A stretch of DNA of 19,769 bases from SIG440 sp045645905 (GCA_045645905.1 JAZRJT010000055.1:1-19769); one strand, 5' to 3'; positions 7,511 through 15,061 are shown, counted from the stretch's first letter. The notes: generated by a model from the letters alone, not told the origin. Numbers and translations are program-made.

Positions 7511-8083
7511 ATGGACGTTAAAACCGCATTACTTGAAAGACGAACAATAAGAAAATTCAAGCAGAATCCTATTCCTAAAAAAAACTTGCTGACAATTATT
7601 GATTATGCAAGACTTGCCGCATATCCGGGCAACAATCAGACGCTCCGCTTTGCTGTTATTGACGACAAACCCCTTGTTGATGCCGTTTTTGAAAACACAA
7701 GGTGGGCAGGCTATCTTGCTGACGGAACACCAAGGATTGGCGAAAGGCCAACTGCATTTATTGCAATTTTAGGTGACAAAAGTGTAAAATCAACTTTTGA
7801 AGTTGAAGCCGGCGCCGCTGTCACATCAATGATGCTTGGTGCTTTTGATATGAATATCGGAAGCTGTTGGATAGGCTCACTTAACCGAACAGAAATTATG
7901 AAGACTCTTAACCTTAGTGAAGATGATTATTCACTTGTTTATGTTCTTGCTCTTGGATATCCCGCACAAAAAAGCCGTGCTTGCGAAATGAAGGACGGCG
8001 ACATAAAGTACTTCCTTGACGATGAAAATATTCTTAACGTGCCTATACGCTCACTTGATGAAATTATTATTGATATAAAGTAA
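7511..8083 (+). CDS. Nitroreductase family FMN oxidoreductase
   Basis: This 190-residue protein belongs to the FMN-dependent nitroreductase-like superfamily, which uses NAD(P)H to reduce varied substrates. Visible features are the N-terminal ERRTIRKFKQNPI (FMN phosphate-binding Arg-Arg region, about 8-20), PGNNQTLRFAVI near 37-50 (the usual P-x-N-x-Q/W-R-F motif), the mid-protein AGAAVTSMMLGAFDMNIGSCWIG (the helix that usually carries GAAxQNxxLAA), and a C-terminal ALGYP. Subfamily and substrate cannot be told. I chose the ATG at 7511, with AAAGG 9 nt upstream, over an in-frame TTG at 7490. It is the last gene of the acn operon and is followed by a terminator. Confidence 0.88.
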   Translation: MDVKTALLERRTIRKFKQNPIPKKNLLTIIDYARLAAYPGNNQTLRFAVIDDKPLVDAVFENTRWAGYLADGTPRIGERPTAFIAILGDKSVKSTFEVEAGAAVTSMMLGAFDMNIGSCWIGSLNRTEIMKTLNLSEDDYSLVYVLALGYPAQKSRACEMKDGDIKYFLDDENILNVPIRSLDEIIIDIK

Positions 8084-8117
8084 AAATTATAGCATTAAAT
8101 TGGTTTTAATATGTAAA

Positions 8118-8155
8118 CAAGGAACGGATATGATAAAATCCGTTCCTTGTTTTTT
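8118..8155 (+). terminator. Rho-independent terminator of the acn operon
   Basis: A perfect 12-bp stem, CAAGGAACGGAT (8118-8129) with ATCCGTTCCTTG (8138-8149), has an 8-nt loop and a run of six T from 8150. The T run touches the stop codon of the convergent zinc-ribbon gene. Confidence 0.93.
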
Positions 8156-8567
8156 ACCTGTTTTTTAGTTTTTTAAAAGCTTTCAAAGTTTCCCGAAGTC
8201 TTTTATCAAATGTAGGTTTTGTGTCATACCTTTCACCGCAGACACATTCTGTATAAAAAGAATAATTCTGTACTCTTTCATCAATTATTGAAATCAGCGG
8301 TGTATCACATTTAGTGCAGATGCATACCCCAAGCTTTGACTTTGGAGTTTTACGGATTTGCTTTGTTATGTCATTAAAATGACCGTCACGTATAATTTCA
8401 ATATTGCCGAAATTTCCGCAAGTGCAGATAAACGCAAGATTTAAATACTTATATCCCGATTTGTTTACACTGCCTACAATCTTGTCACAGTTTCCGCAAA
8501 ATATCAAACTTCCTCCATTTGATAAAAATCTTGCCCCGAAAATCTTTGTAATAGTCTTTTTTGCCAC
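8154..8567 (-). CDS. Cysteine-rich protein with two zinc-ribbon-like repeats, function unknown
   Basis: This ~137-residue protein is not one I can name. Cysteines fall in a repeated pattern: CxxC at 24/27 and CxC at 48/50, then CICTKC at 82-87 (CxxC at 84/87) and CVC at 108/110. This suggests two tandem zinc ribbons of ~27 residues, each pairing a CxxC knuckle with a CxC(G) knuckle. The tails are basic (KK at the start, LKAFKKLKNR at the end), which suits nucleic-acid or ribosome contact, but that is inference. It lies 2 nt after the IMP dehydrogenase stop and must be co-transcribed with it. The start is probably GTG at 8567 within AAAGGTGG; an alternative downstream start is possible. The gene's 3' end abuts the acn operon terminator. 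Confidence 0.75.
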   Translation of the reverse strand: MAKKTITKIFGARFLSNGGSLIFCGNCDKIVGSVNKSGYKYLNLAFICTCGNFGNIEIIRDGHFNDITKQIRKTPKSKLGVCICTKCDTPLISIIDERVQNYSFYTECVCGERYDTKPTFDKRLRETLKAFKKLKNR

Positions 8568-8569
8568 CT

Positions 8570-10078
8570 TTATTTAACGGGTGCTACATTCTTATCCTTA
8601 AGAACAACATCGTGAGCACCGCCCTCAATAATACTTGTTGCAGAAACAAGAGTCATCTTTGCATTCTTCTGGAGTTCAGGAATTGAAAGTACACCACAGT
8701 TGCACATTGTTGACTTTACTTTGTTAAGTGTCAGTGCAACATTATCTTTAAGGCTGCCTGCGTATGGAACATAAGAGTCAACGCCTTCTTCAAATGAGAG
8801 CTTTTGTGCACCGCCCATATCATATCTCTGCCAGTTTCTTGCACGAGCTGAGCCTTCGCCCCAGTATTCCTTCATATAGTTTCCGTTTACCGACACTTTG
8901 TTTGAAGGACTTTCATCAAAGCGTGCAAAGTATCTGCCCAGCATTACAAAGTCAGAACCCATAGCAAGGGCAAGTGTAATGTGATAATCATGTACAATAC
9001 CACCGTCAGAGCAGATTGGAATATAAATACCTGTCTTTTCAAAATATTCATCTCTTGCCGCAGCAACCTCCTGAACTGCAGTTGCCTGACCGCGGCCTAT
9101 ACCTTTCTGTTCACGAGTGATACAAATCGAGCCACCGCCGATACCAATTTTTATAAAGTCAGCACCCGCTTCTGCAAGGAACATAAAGCCTTCTCTGTCT
9201 ACAACGTTACCTGCACCAACCTTAACGCTGTCTCCGTATTTGTCACGGATGAATTTGAGTGTTCTTGCCTGCCATTCTGAAAAGCCCTCTGATGAGTCAA
9301 TACACAAAACATCTGCGCCTGCCTCAACAAGAGCGGGAACACGCTGTTCATAGTCACGTGTGTTTATACCTGCACCAACCACATATCTCTTTGATGAATC
9401 AAGAAGTTCGGTGGGGTTTTCTTTATGTGCGTCATAGTCCTTTCTAAAAACGAAAGCAACAAGACGTCGATTTTCATCAATGATGGGAAGTGAGTTAATC
9501 TTATTGTCCCATATAATATCATTTGCAGCCTTAAGTGTAGTGCCCTCGGGTGCCCAGATAAGCTTTTCAAAGGGTGTCATAAATTCCTTAACCTGAGTTG
9601 CTGGGTCCATACGGCTTACACGATAGTCACGGGGTGTAACAATACCAAGAAGAACTCCTTCTGCTGTGCCGTCTTCAGTAACCGCAACAGTATTATGACC
9701 TGTCTGATTGCGAAGCTCAAGAAGTTCAGCAAGAGTCTGGTCGGGTCTGATATTTGAATCACTTGCCACAAAGCCTGCTTTATGGTTTTTAACTCTTTTT
9801 ACCATTGCAGCCTCGTCTTCAATTGACTGCGAGCCGTATATAAAGGACACACCCCCCTCTTTTGCAAGAGCAATCGCCAGTTTTTCACCTGAAACAGACT
9901 GCATAATTGCAGAAACCATAGGAATGTTCATAGTGATTGCGGGTTCTTCACCCTTTTTAAATTTAACAAGGGGAGTCTTAAGACTAACATTGCTTGTCAT
10001 ACATTCTGCCGAAGAATATCCCGGAACAAGCAAATACTCACTGAAGGTATGTGAAGGTTCATTGAAATAATAAGCCAT
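8570..10078 (-). CDS. guaB: IMP dehydrogenase (Tritrichomonas foetus-like type)
   Basis: This 502-residue enzyme oxidises IMP to XMP with NAD+, the committed step of GMP synthesis. The catalytic loop GGGSICITRE places the nucleophile at Cys319, and the flap NWQRYD gives Arg418-Tyr419. These are the same residue numbers as in the T. foetus enzyme, which this protein resembles along its whole length from memory (NEPSHTFSEYLL at the start, TMCNCGVLSIPELQ near the end). A CBS-pair insert occupies about residues 100-220. The start ATG has GGAGA upstream and a promoter at 10128-10156. It forms a two-gene unit with the downstream zinc-ribbon protein. No purine riboswitch was seen in the short leader. 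Confidence 0.96.
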   Translation of the reverse strand: MAYYFNEPSHTFSEYLLVPGYSSAECMTSNVSLKTPLVKFKKGEEPAITMNIPMVSAIMQSVSGEKLAIALAKEGGVSFIYGSQSIEDEAAMVKRVKNHKAGFVASDSNIRPDQTLAELLELRNQTGHNTVAVTEDGTAEGVLLGIVTPRDYRVSRMDPATQVKEFMTPFEKLIWAPEGTTLKAANDIIWDNKINSLPIIDENRRLVAFVFRKDYDAHKENPTELLDSSKRYVVGAGINTRDYEQRVPALVEAGADVLCIDSSEGFSEWQARTLKFIRDKYGDSVKVGAGNVVDREGFMFLAEAGADFIKIGIGGGSICITREQKGIGRGQATAVQEVAAARDEYFEKTGIYIPICSDGGIVHDYHITLALAMGSDFVMLGRYFARFDESPSNKVSVNGNYMKEYWGEGSARARNWQRYDMGGAQKLSFEEGVDSYVPYAGSLKDNVALTLNKVKSTMCNCGVLSIPELQKNAKMTLVSATSIIEGGAHDVVLKDKNVAPVK

Positions 10079-10127
10079 TTTTAATTCTCCATTTCTGTTT
10101 AAAATTCAAATTGATATATAATAGTTT

Positions 10128-10156
10128 ATTATACAACATATTATCTTAAAAAGCAA
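10128..10156 (-). promoter_or_regulatory. Predicted sigma-A promoter of guaB
   Basis: On the minus strand TTGCTT (10156-10151), a 17-nt spacer and a perfect TATAAT (10133-10128) lie about 50 nt upstream of the guaB start. Confidence 0.65.
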
Positions 10157-10206
10157 GGCATAAACCGAACTTTTTACTTTTTTTCGCCCTAAATTACAGT
10201 TATATA

Positions 10207-10248
10207 TTAAAAATAAAGAGTATATGGCTATTAAACCATATACTCTTT
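10207..10248 (-). terminator. Rho-independent terminator after kdgK
   Basis: A 13-bp stem, AAAGAGTATATGG (10215-10227) with CCATATACTCTTT (10236-10248), is followed on the minus strand by ATTTTTAATA. It lies 10 nt beyond the kdgK stop and would end the eda–kdgK transcript. Confidence 0.85.
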
Positions 10249-10257
10249 GGTTGTATG

Positions 10258-11280
10258 TTATCTCTGAACTCTACCTGAGCCATCTCCGCCTGCCAGTTTT
10301 TCAACCTCAGCAACCGATACTCTGTTGTAGTCGCCTTCAACCGAGTGCTTAAGAGCTGATGCTGCAACAGCAAACTCAATAGCATCCTTTGATGACTTTC
10401 CTGTAAGCAATGAATAGATAAGTCCGCCGCCGAAGGAGTCACCACCGCCTACACGGTCAACAATGTGGAGGTGATATGATTTTGAGAAGTAGTAATCCTC
10501 GCCGTCATAGAGCATACCCGCCCAGTCGTTGTCACTTGCAGAAATTGAAGTGCGGAGTGTGATTGCAACCTTTTCAAAACCAAACTTGTCGGCAAGCTGC
10601 TTTGCAACACTCTTATAGCCTTCGTGGTTAAGCTTTCCGCCGTAGATATCTGTGCCTTCTGCCTCGATACCGAATACGTCCTTTGCATCCTCTTCGTTTG
10701 AGATACAAACATCAACATACTGACAAAGTTCTGTCATTGCTGCTCTTGCTTCGTCACGTGTCCACAGCTTTCCGCGGTAGTTAAGGTCGCAGGAAATCTT
10801 AACACCCTTTGCCTTTGCCGCTTTGCAGGCATCCTTACATATTTCAACAACATTAGGACCGAGTGCAGGTGTAATACCTGTGAAATGGAACCAGTCAGCA
10901 CCTTCAAAGATTGCATCCCAGTCAAAATCAGCGGGCTCTGCCATCTGGATTGCAGAATACTTTCTGTCATAGATACAAACACTGCCACGCTGTGATGCAC
11001 CTTTTTCAAGATAGTAAATACCAACTCTTTCGCCGCCGCGAACAATCTTTGATGTATCAACACCAAAATATCTGAGGCTGTCAACAGCCGCCTGACCGAT
11101 TGCATGCTTGGGAAGCTTGGTTACATAGCTTGAATCAAGTCCATAATTTGCAAGTGATACCGCAACGTTAGCTTCGCCGCCGCCAAAGGTTGCCTGCATC
11201 TGGTCGTTCTGAAAAAATCTGTAATATCCGTTGGGAGCAAGTCTTAACATTAACTCACCAAATGTAATAACTTTTGCCAT
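10258..11280 (-). CDS. kdgK: 2-keto-3-deoxygluconate kinase (PfkB family)
   Basis: This 340-residue PfkB/ribokinase-family sugar kinase most likely phosphorylates 2-keto-3-deoxygluconate to KDPG. The N-terminal FGELMLRLAP and GGGEANVAVSLA (33-44) are the substrate-side signature, and VGGGDSFGGG near 277-286 holds the catalytic base Asp281 and anion hole. The KDG assignment rests on family resemblance and on the neighbour eda, which cleaves KDPG; another ketose is possible. I chose the ATG at 11280 (MAKVITFGE), with GGAG 7 nt upstream; a longer in-frame reading from 11310 starts inside the structured element. That GGAG is paired in the terminal stem of the element, so kdgK translation may depend on it. 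Terminator downstream. Confidence 0.92.
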   Translation of the reverse strand: MAKVITFGELMLRLAPNGYYRFFQNDQMQATFGGGEANVAVSLANYGLDSSYVTKLPKHAIGQAAVDSLRYFGVDTSKIVRGGERVGIYYLEKGASQRGSVCIYDRKYSAIQMAEPADFDWDAIFEGADWFHFTGITPALGPNVVEICKDACKAAKAKGVKISCDLNYRGKLWTRDEARAAMTELCQYVDVCISNEEDAKDVFGIEAEGTDIYGGKLNHEGYKSVAKQLADKFGFEKVAITLRTSISASDNDWAGMLYDGEDYYFSKSYHLHIVDRVGGGDSFGGGLIYSLLTGKSSKDAIEFAVAASALKHSVEGDYNRVSVAEVEKLAGGDGSGRVQR

Positions 11281-11283
11281 ATT

Positions 11284-11466
11284 TAATCTCCATAGCCTTT
11301 CCGCCCACAAATAATTTTTATTTTAAAAATCTCCTATTCCATATCTGTGGGCGAGATAAGGCGTATAATGGAGATTACGCACATCGTCGTTTCGCACTTT
11401 GTGCGAAAAATCGACGGTGCAATCAATTCCGACGGAGGCTTAACGTAATTTTTTACGTTAATCTCC
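11284..11466 (-). repeat. Structured intergenic element, copy 2 (183 bp)
   Basis: This is the second copy of the element at 1031-1213, the same length, filling the eda–kdgK gap. Stems: P1 11284-11292/11369-11377 with inner helices 11295-11299/11358-11362 and 11302-11309/11346-11353; P2 11379-11382/11417-11420, 11385-11389/11412-11416 and 11390-11397/11401-11408; P3 11440-11448/11453-11461, closed by GGAG 11434-11437/CTCC 11463-11466. Compared with copy 1, T–A becomes C–G in P1 and in its distal helix, C–G becomes T–A in P2, and G–C becomes A–T in P3. The hairpin loops vary in length. On the minus strand it ends 3 nt before the kdgK ATG and includes its GGAG. Confidence 0.8.
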
Positions 11467-11478
11467 TCATTATTTTAA

Positions 11479-12123
11479 TTATTTTGCTCTTGCCTTTTTG
11501 ATATTCTCAACAAATTTCTTTGCAGTTTCTGTAATTGCGGCATAATCGCCTGTTTTAGCACCTGCAGTAAGAGCACCGCCCGCACCGCAAGCTACTGCTC
11601 CTGCTTTAATCCATTCATCAACGTTGTCAACAGAAACACCGCCTGTAGGCATCATTCTTGCCTGAGGGATAGGACCGTTGATAGCCTTAATAATCTTAGG
11701 ACCAAATACTTCACCGGGGAATATTTTAATAATATCAGCACCTGCCTCCATTGCAGCAACAACCTCTTTGATTGTCATACAACCTGGCATATAGGGAACT
11801 CTGTAACGGTTACAAAGCTTTGCTGTCTTTTCGTCAAAATAAGGGCTTACTATGTACTGAGCACCGGCAAGGATTGCAATTCTTGCAGTCTCTGAATCCA
11901 TAACTGTGCCTGCACCAAGGATAATCTCGTCCTCGGAATATGAATCAGCAAGTTCAGCTATAACCTTGTCTGCATGTGGAACTGTGAATGTGAGCTCAAT
12001 TGCAGGAACACCGCCGGCGATACACGCATCAGCAATTTTCTTTGCCTGGTCTGCGCTTTCTGCACGGACAACCGCAACAATACCCACATCTGTTATTCTT
12101 TTGATTACGTCTTCTTTAAGCAT
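11479..12123 (-). CDS. eda: KDPG/KHG aldolase
   Basis: This 214-residue class I aldolase cleaves 2-keto-3-deoxy-6-phosphogluconate to pyruvate and glyceraldehyde 3-phosphate, the last step of the Entner-Doudoroff and uronate routes. The Schiff-base lysine is Lys133 in ADIIKIFPG, the catalytic glutamate is Glu43 in AIELTFT, and the phosphate-binding loops are GAGTVMD and PTGGVS. The length is standard. AGGAGG lies 6 nt before the ATG. It leads an operon with kdgK under a consensus promoter overlapped by a palindrome. Together the two genes convert KDG to central intermediates. Dehydratases and transporters for uronates are not in this window. Confidence 0.95.
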   Translation of the reverse strand: MLKEDVIKRITDVGIVAVVRAESADQAKKIADACIAGGVPAIELTFTVPHADKVIAELADSYSEDEIILGAGTVMDSETARIAILAGAQYIVSPYFDEKTAKLCNRYRVPYMPGCMTIKEVVAAMEAGADIIKIFPGEVFGPKIIKAINGPIPQARMMPTGGVSVDNVDEWIKAGAVACGAGGALTAGAKTGDYAAITETAKKFVENIKKARAK

Positions 12124-12146
12124 TGTTTTCCTCCTAGAATGTTATA

Positions 12147-12170
12147 TTTATCATTACCATTAATTATAAA
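12147..12170. promoter_or_regulatory. Operator-like palindrome over the eda -10 box
   Basis: Half-sites TTTATCATTA (12147-12156) and TAATTATAAA (12161-12170) are inverted repeats with one mismatched pair and a 4-nt spacer. They cover the -10 element and the likely start site, the place where a repressor would act. The regulator is unknown. Confidence 0.45.
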
Positions 12171-12191
12171 TCTTTTGTTTATTTATGTCAA
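12163..12191 (-). promoter_or_regulatory. Consensus sigma-A promoter of eda–kdgK
   Basis: On the minus strand a perfect TTGACA (12191-12186) and a perfect TATAAT (12168-12163) are separated by 17 nt, about 40 nt upstream of the eda start. Confidence 0.85.
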
Positions 12192-12227
12192 TATACTTTA
12201 CCGGGTTTTTTCATATAAATTTGTATT

Positions 12228-12899
12228 TTATAAGATTTCAAAAAGCATAAAGCCCACCGTATTAATTGCAAAGTTTGCAAACATATGAACAAACCACGAA
12301 GCATATATATTACCCGATTTGGAATTAAGATAATTAAATACAATTCCGCCGGTAAAAAGCCCCGCCATAATCAGCACAAAAACCACCGGTGAAAACCATC
12401 CTGTCATCATTGCAATATGATACAGTGCAAAAGTTGCTGCACTGAAAATCATTGCAAATTTCTTATCCGCAATACGCTTTAAGGTGAGATATGCAAAACC
12501 ACGAAAGAAAAACTCCTCAAGCAACGAATTAACAAATGAAATATAAATTGACACAAATACAAAATTATCTTTTGTTACACCAATGTTTCCTGTAAGCGAA
12601 GTGGTTACCGATGAAAAATCAAACACATCCCTCAACAGCAGATATCCGCCAAGAATAATAGCATAAACCGGTATACCTATCAGCAAAGATACAAGAATAC
12701 TTTTTTTATTTGTGACAAAAAGTCTTTTTAGTTGTAATTCCTTATCAAGCAGCGACCATAAAAACGGTACAGCGAGAAACAGTGCAAGCTTTATGCCTGA
12801 TTTTACTGCATAATGAGGCTGAATTATTCCGTCAACCACCGCCATCAGTCCACAGCATAATAAAATTATAATAGATATGGTAACCATTTTTCTTTTCAT
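12228..12899 (-). CDS. CPBP family intramembrane metalloprotease-like protein
   Basis: This 223-residue membrane protein has several hydrophobic helices and the CPBP (CAAX protease/bacteriocin-processing, ABI) motifs: LLEEFFFRGF with Glu128, Glu129 and Arg133, LYHIA with His161, and WFVHMFAN with His205 and Asn209. All putative catalytic residues are present, so it is likely active, but the substrate is unknown. Relatives process prenylated or peptide substrates or give self-immunity to bacteriocins; no bacteriocin gene is seen nearby. I chose the ATG at 12899 (MKRKMV) because GAGG is 7 nt upstream; the ATG six bases earlier would be too close. It follows the symporter gene after a terminator-like hairpin, and no clear promoter of its own was found. 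Confidence 0.85.
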   Translation of the reverse strand: MKRKMVTISIIILLCCGLMAVVDGIIQPHYAVKSGIKLALFLAVPFLWSLLDKELQLKRLFVTNKKSILVSLLIGIPVYAIILGGYLLLRDVFDFSSVTTSLTGNIGVTKDNFVFVSIYISFVNSLLEEFFFRGFAYLTLKRIADKKFAMIFSAATFALYHIAMMTGWFSPVVFVLIMAGLFTGGIVFNYLNSKSGNIYASWFVHMFANFAINTVGFMLFEIL

Positions 12900-12914
12900 A
12901 GTCATACCTCATAT

Positions 12915-12948
12915 AAAAGGCGAACCGTCAAAGGACAGTCCGCCTTTT
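12915..12948 (-). terminator. Probable terminator after the NSS symporter gene
   Basis: AAAAGGCG (12915-12922) pairs with CGCCTTTT (12941-12948). An inner CTGTC/GACGG helix needs a U·G pair, which forms only in minus-strand RNA. The T run is inside the stem base and is followed by ATAT, so efficiency is uncertain. Confidence 0.6.
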
Positions 12949-12959
12949 AAAAAAACAAT

Positions 12960-14318
12960 TTAAATTTTAGCTATTCCAAGTGCATCAAGTACTGATGAAA
13001 TCAGAATAAGAACAATACAAATAGGTGCAATATACTTGATAATCAGAACAAAAAGCTTCTTTCTTTTAAACTTTGATGAAAGCTCTACTTCATCAATAAT
13101 AGTCTGAGGCTTGAGGATATATCCAACAAAAATTGATGTAATAAGAGCAACAATCGGCATAATAACGCTGTTGCTGATAAAGTCAAAGAAATCAAGGAAC
13201 TGGAATCCCATAATTTTAATATGCGCCCAAACACCATTACCAAGTGTTGAGGGAAGTCCCAGAAGAACTGCACCAATAAACACGATAAGGCAGGAAAGCT
13301 TTCTGCCAAGCTTGCACTTGTCACAAATAATTGACACAACGGTTTCCATCAAAGATATTGATGAAGTAAGAGCCGCAAAAAGTACAAGAATGAAGAATGC
13401 CGCGCCCACAAACTGTCCGATAATACCCATTTTTGCAAAAACTGCAGGCAATACTACAAACATAAGGGTAGGACCTTTACCAACATCGGCATCAGGACCC
13501 TGAACCGCAAACAAAGCGGGAATTATCATAAGACCTGCAAGAAAAGCAATGCCTGTATCAAATATTTCAATATTACTTACTGATGACTCAAGGTTTACAT
13601 CCTTCTTCATATATGAACCATATGTAATCATAATACCCATAGCAAGTGACATTGAATAAAAGAGCTGTCCCATAGCAGCAAGTACGGTTGTCGCCGAAAA
13701 CTTGCTGAAGTCGGGCAAAAGGTAATAACGCACACCTACACCTGCACCGGGCAGACATACAGAATAAATTGCTATGGCAATTGACAGAAAAACAAGCACA
13801 GGCATCATAATTTTGCTTACTTTCTCGATGCCCTTTTCAACACCGCACAAAACAACCAATGCAGTTATACCAATAAACGCTAAAAACCAGAAAATCGGTT
13901 CACCTATTTGAGATGCAAAGTTACCAAAATATGTATCAGTTGCTGTTGCAACTCCATTGCCGCTTATAAATTCAACCATATATTTTGTAACCCAACCACC
14001 GATAACCGAGTAATAAGGCAATATAATTATAGGAACAAGCGCCGCAATCCAGCCTATAAAGGAAAATTTCTTGTTAAGTGCCTTGAATGCACCGATTGCG
14101 CTGAGCCCTGTCTTTCTGCCGATTGCAATTTCTGCCGTCATAAGACCAAAGCCCAGTGTTACTGCAAGTATTATATAAACAAGCAAAAAGATTCCGCCGC
14201 CGTATTTAGCCGCAAGATAAGGAAATCTCCATATATTACCCAAACCTACTGCCGAGCCTGCAGCAGCAAGAACAAAGCCAAGTTTGCCTGTAAAGCTGCT
14301 TCTTTTTTCATTTGCCAT
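12960..14318 (-). CDS. Neurotransmitter:sodium symporter (NSS/SLC6) family transporter
   Basis: This 452-residue inner-membrane protein belongs to the LeuT-fold NSS family, which imports amino acids or related amines with sodium. The diagnostic N-terminal segment is visible: KLGFVLAAAGSAVGLGNIWRFPY, with GNIWRFPY at residues 27-34 in the unwound part of helix 1. About 11 or 12 hydrophobic helices follow, and the length fits the shorter bacterial group exemplified by MhsT and TnaT. The substrate cannot be read from sequence, though small neutral or aromatic amino acids are common for the family. It has its own promoter and a GGAGAGGA site before the ATG. It is downstream of the three-hydrolase operon but transcriptionally separable from it. 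Confidence 0.93.
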   Translation of the reverse strand: MANEKRSSFTGKLGFVLAAAGSAVGLGNIWRFPYLAAKYGGGIFLLVYIILAVTLGFGLMTAEIAIGRKTGLSAIGAFKALNKKFSFIGWIAALVPIIILPYYSVIGGWVTKYMVEFISGNGVATATDTYFGNFASQIGEPIFWFLAFIGITALVVLCGVEKGIEKVSKIMMPVLVFLSIAIAIYSVCLPGAGVGVRYYLLPDFSKFSATTVLAAMGQLFYSMSLAMGIMITYGSYMKKDVNLESSVSNIEIFDTGIAFLAGLMIIPALFAVQGPDADVGKGPTLMFVVLPAVFAKMGIIGQFVGAAFFILVLFAALTSSISLMETVVSIICDKCKLGRKLSCLIVFIGAVLLGLPSTLGNGVWAHIKIMGFQFLDFFDFISNSVIMPIVALITSIFVGYILKPQTIIDEVELSSKFKRKKLFVLIIKYIAPICIVLILISSVLDALGIAKI

Positions 14319-14356
14319 AAATTTACCGTCCTCTCCAAATTATGTGTATCTTGTGT

Positions 14357-14385
14357 ATTATACCTCATTTTTCCTGAAAATGCAA
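14357..14385 (-). promoter_or_regulatory. Predicted sigma-A promoter of the NSS symporter gene
   Basis: On the minus strand TTGCAT (14385-14380), a 17-nt spacer and a perfect TATAAT (14362-14357) lie just downstream of the histidine phosphatase stop. Confidence 0.7.
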
Positions 14386-14392
14386 ATGTTTT

Positions 14393-15034
14393 TTACACAT
14401 TAGCAGGCAATACGGTTTTATCATTTCCCTGGAAATAATCAATACCGTATTCCAGAATTTCAAATCTGCCGTCTTCATACCTTGCCTTTGTAACCGACGC
14501 ATTTGTCGCCCAACGAATGTCCTTTATATCATCAAGTGAACAGCCGTCACAAAAAGCCTTGAACACACGGATTGGGGTTGCGTGGGTGAAAATCAGCACC
14601 GTCTTTCCGTCATTCTCTTGTGCAATACGGGTAATTTCATTAACTACCCTTATCTGCAATTCTTCAACAGATTCACCTCCGTCGCATCTTGCTCTGCCGA
14701 TGTTTTTGAGCCATACTCCATATGATTCTTTAAAATTTTCTTCAAGTTCAGTAAATAGACCGTCTTCCCACTCACCTGCATAAATTTCTCTTAGATTTTC
14801 GTTTTTTATTATATCAAGTTTTTTCATTTCAGCAGTATGCAGTGCGGTGCTGTATGCCCTTTTCAAATCACTTGAATATATAACATCCGCGTCAATATCT
14901 TTTAAGAAATTTGCGGTATTCTGTGCCTGATTATGTCCTGTCTCGGTCAAGTCAAGATTGGTATGCCCTAAGAAGGCTCTTCTTTTGTTGCCCTCTGACT
15001 CACCATGACGTATAAGATATATATTTGTACTCAT
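14393..15034 (-). CDS. Histidine phosphatase superfamily protein (phosphoglycerate mutase-like)
   Basis: This 213-residue protein has the branch-1 histidine phosphatase fold. The phosphohistidine site is His10 in LIRHGES, the second histidine is His151 in FTHATPIR, and the supporting residues are Arg59 (DLKRA) and Glu83 (REIYAGEWE). These features fit a broad-specificity phosphatase rather than a glycolytic mutase, but the substrate is unknown (α-ribazole phosphatase and nucleotide or sugar phosphatases are family options). AGAGGA precedes the ATG. It is the last gene of an operon after a HAD phosphatase and an EEP-family enzyme, with a 27-nt gap to the latter. Confidence 0.9.
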   Translation of the reverse strand: MSTNIYLIRHGESEGNKRRAFLGHTNLDLTETGHNQAQNTANFLKDIDADVIYSSDLKRAYSTALHTAEMKKLDIIKNENLREIYAGEWEDGLFTELEENFKESYGVWLKNIGRARCDGGESVEELQIRVVNEITRIAQENDGKTVLIFTHATPIRVFKAFCDGCSLDDIKDIRWATNASVTKARYEDGRFEILEYGIDYFQGNDKTVLPANV

Positions 15035-15061
15035 TAAAATTCCTCTTTCTTGGGTAAGAAC

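Noticed and set aside
10079..10200. Purine riboswitch before guaB
   Set aside because: The transcribed leader is only about 45 nt by the predicted promoter and shows no aptamer-like helices.
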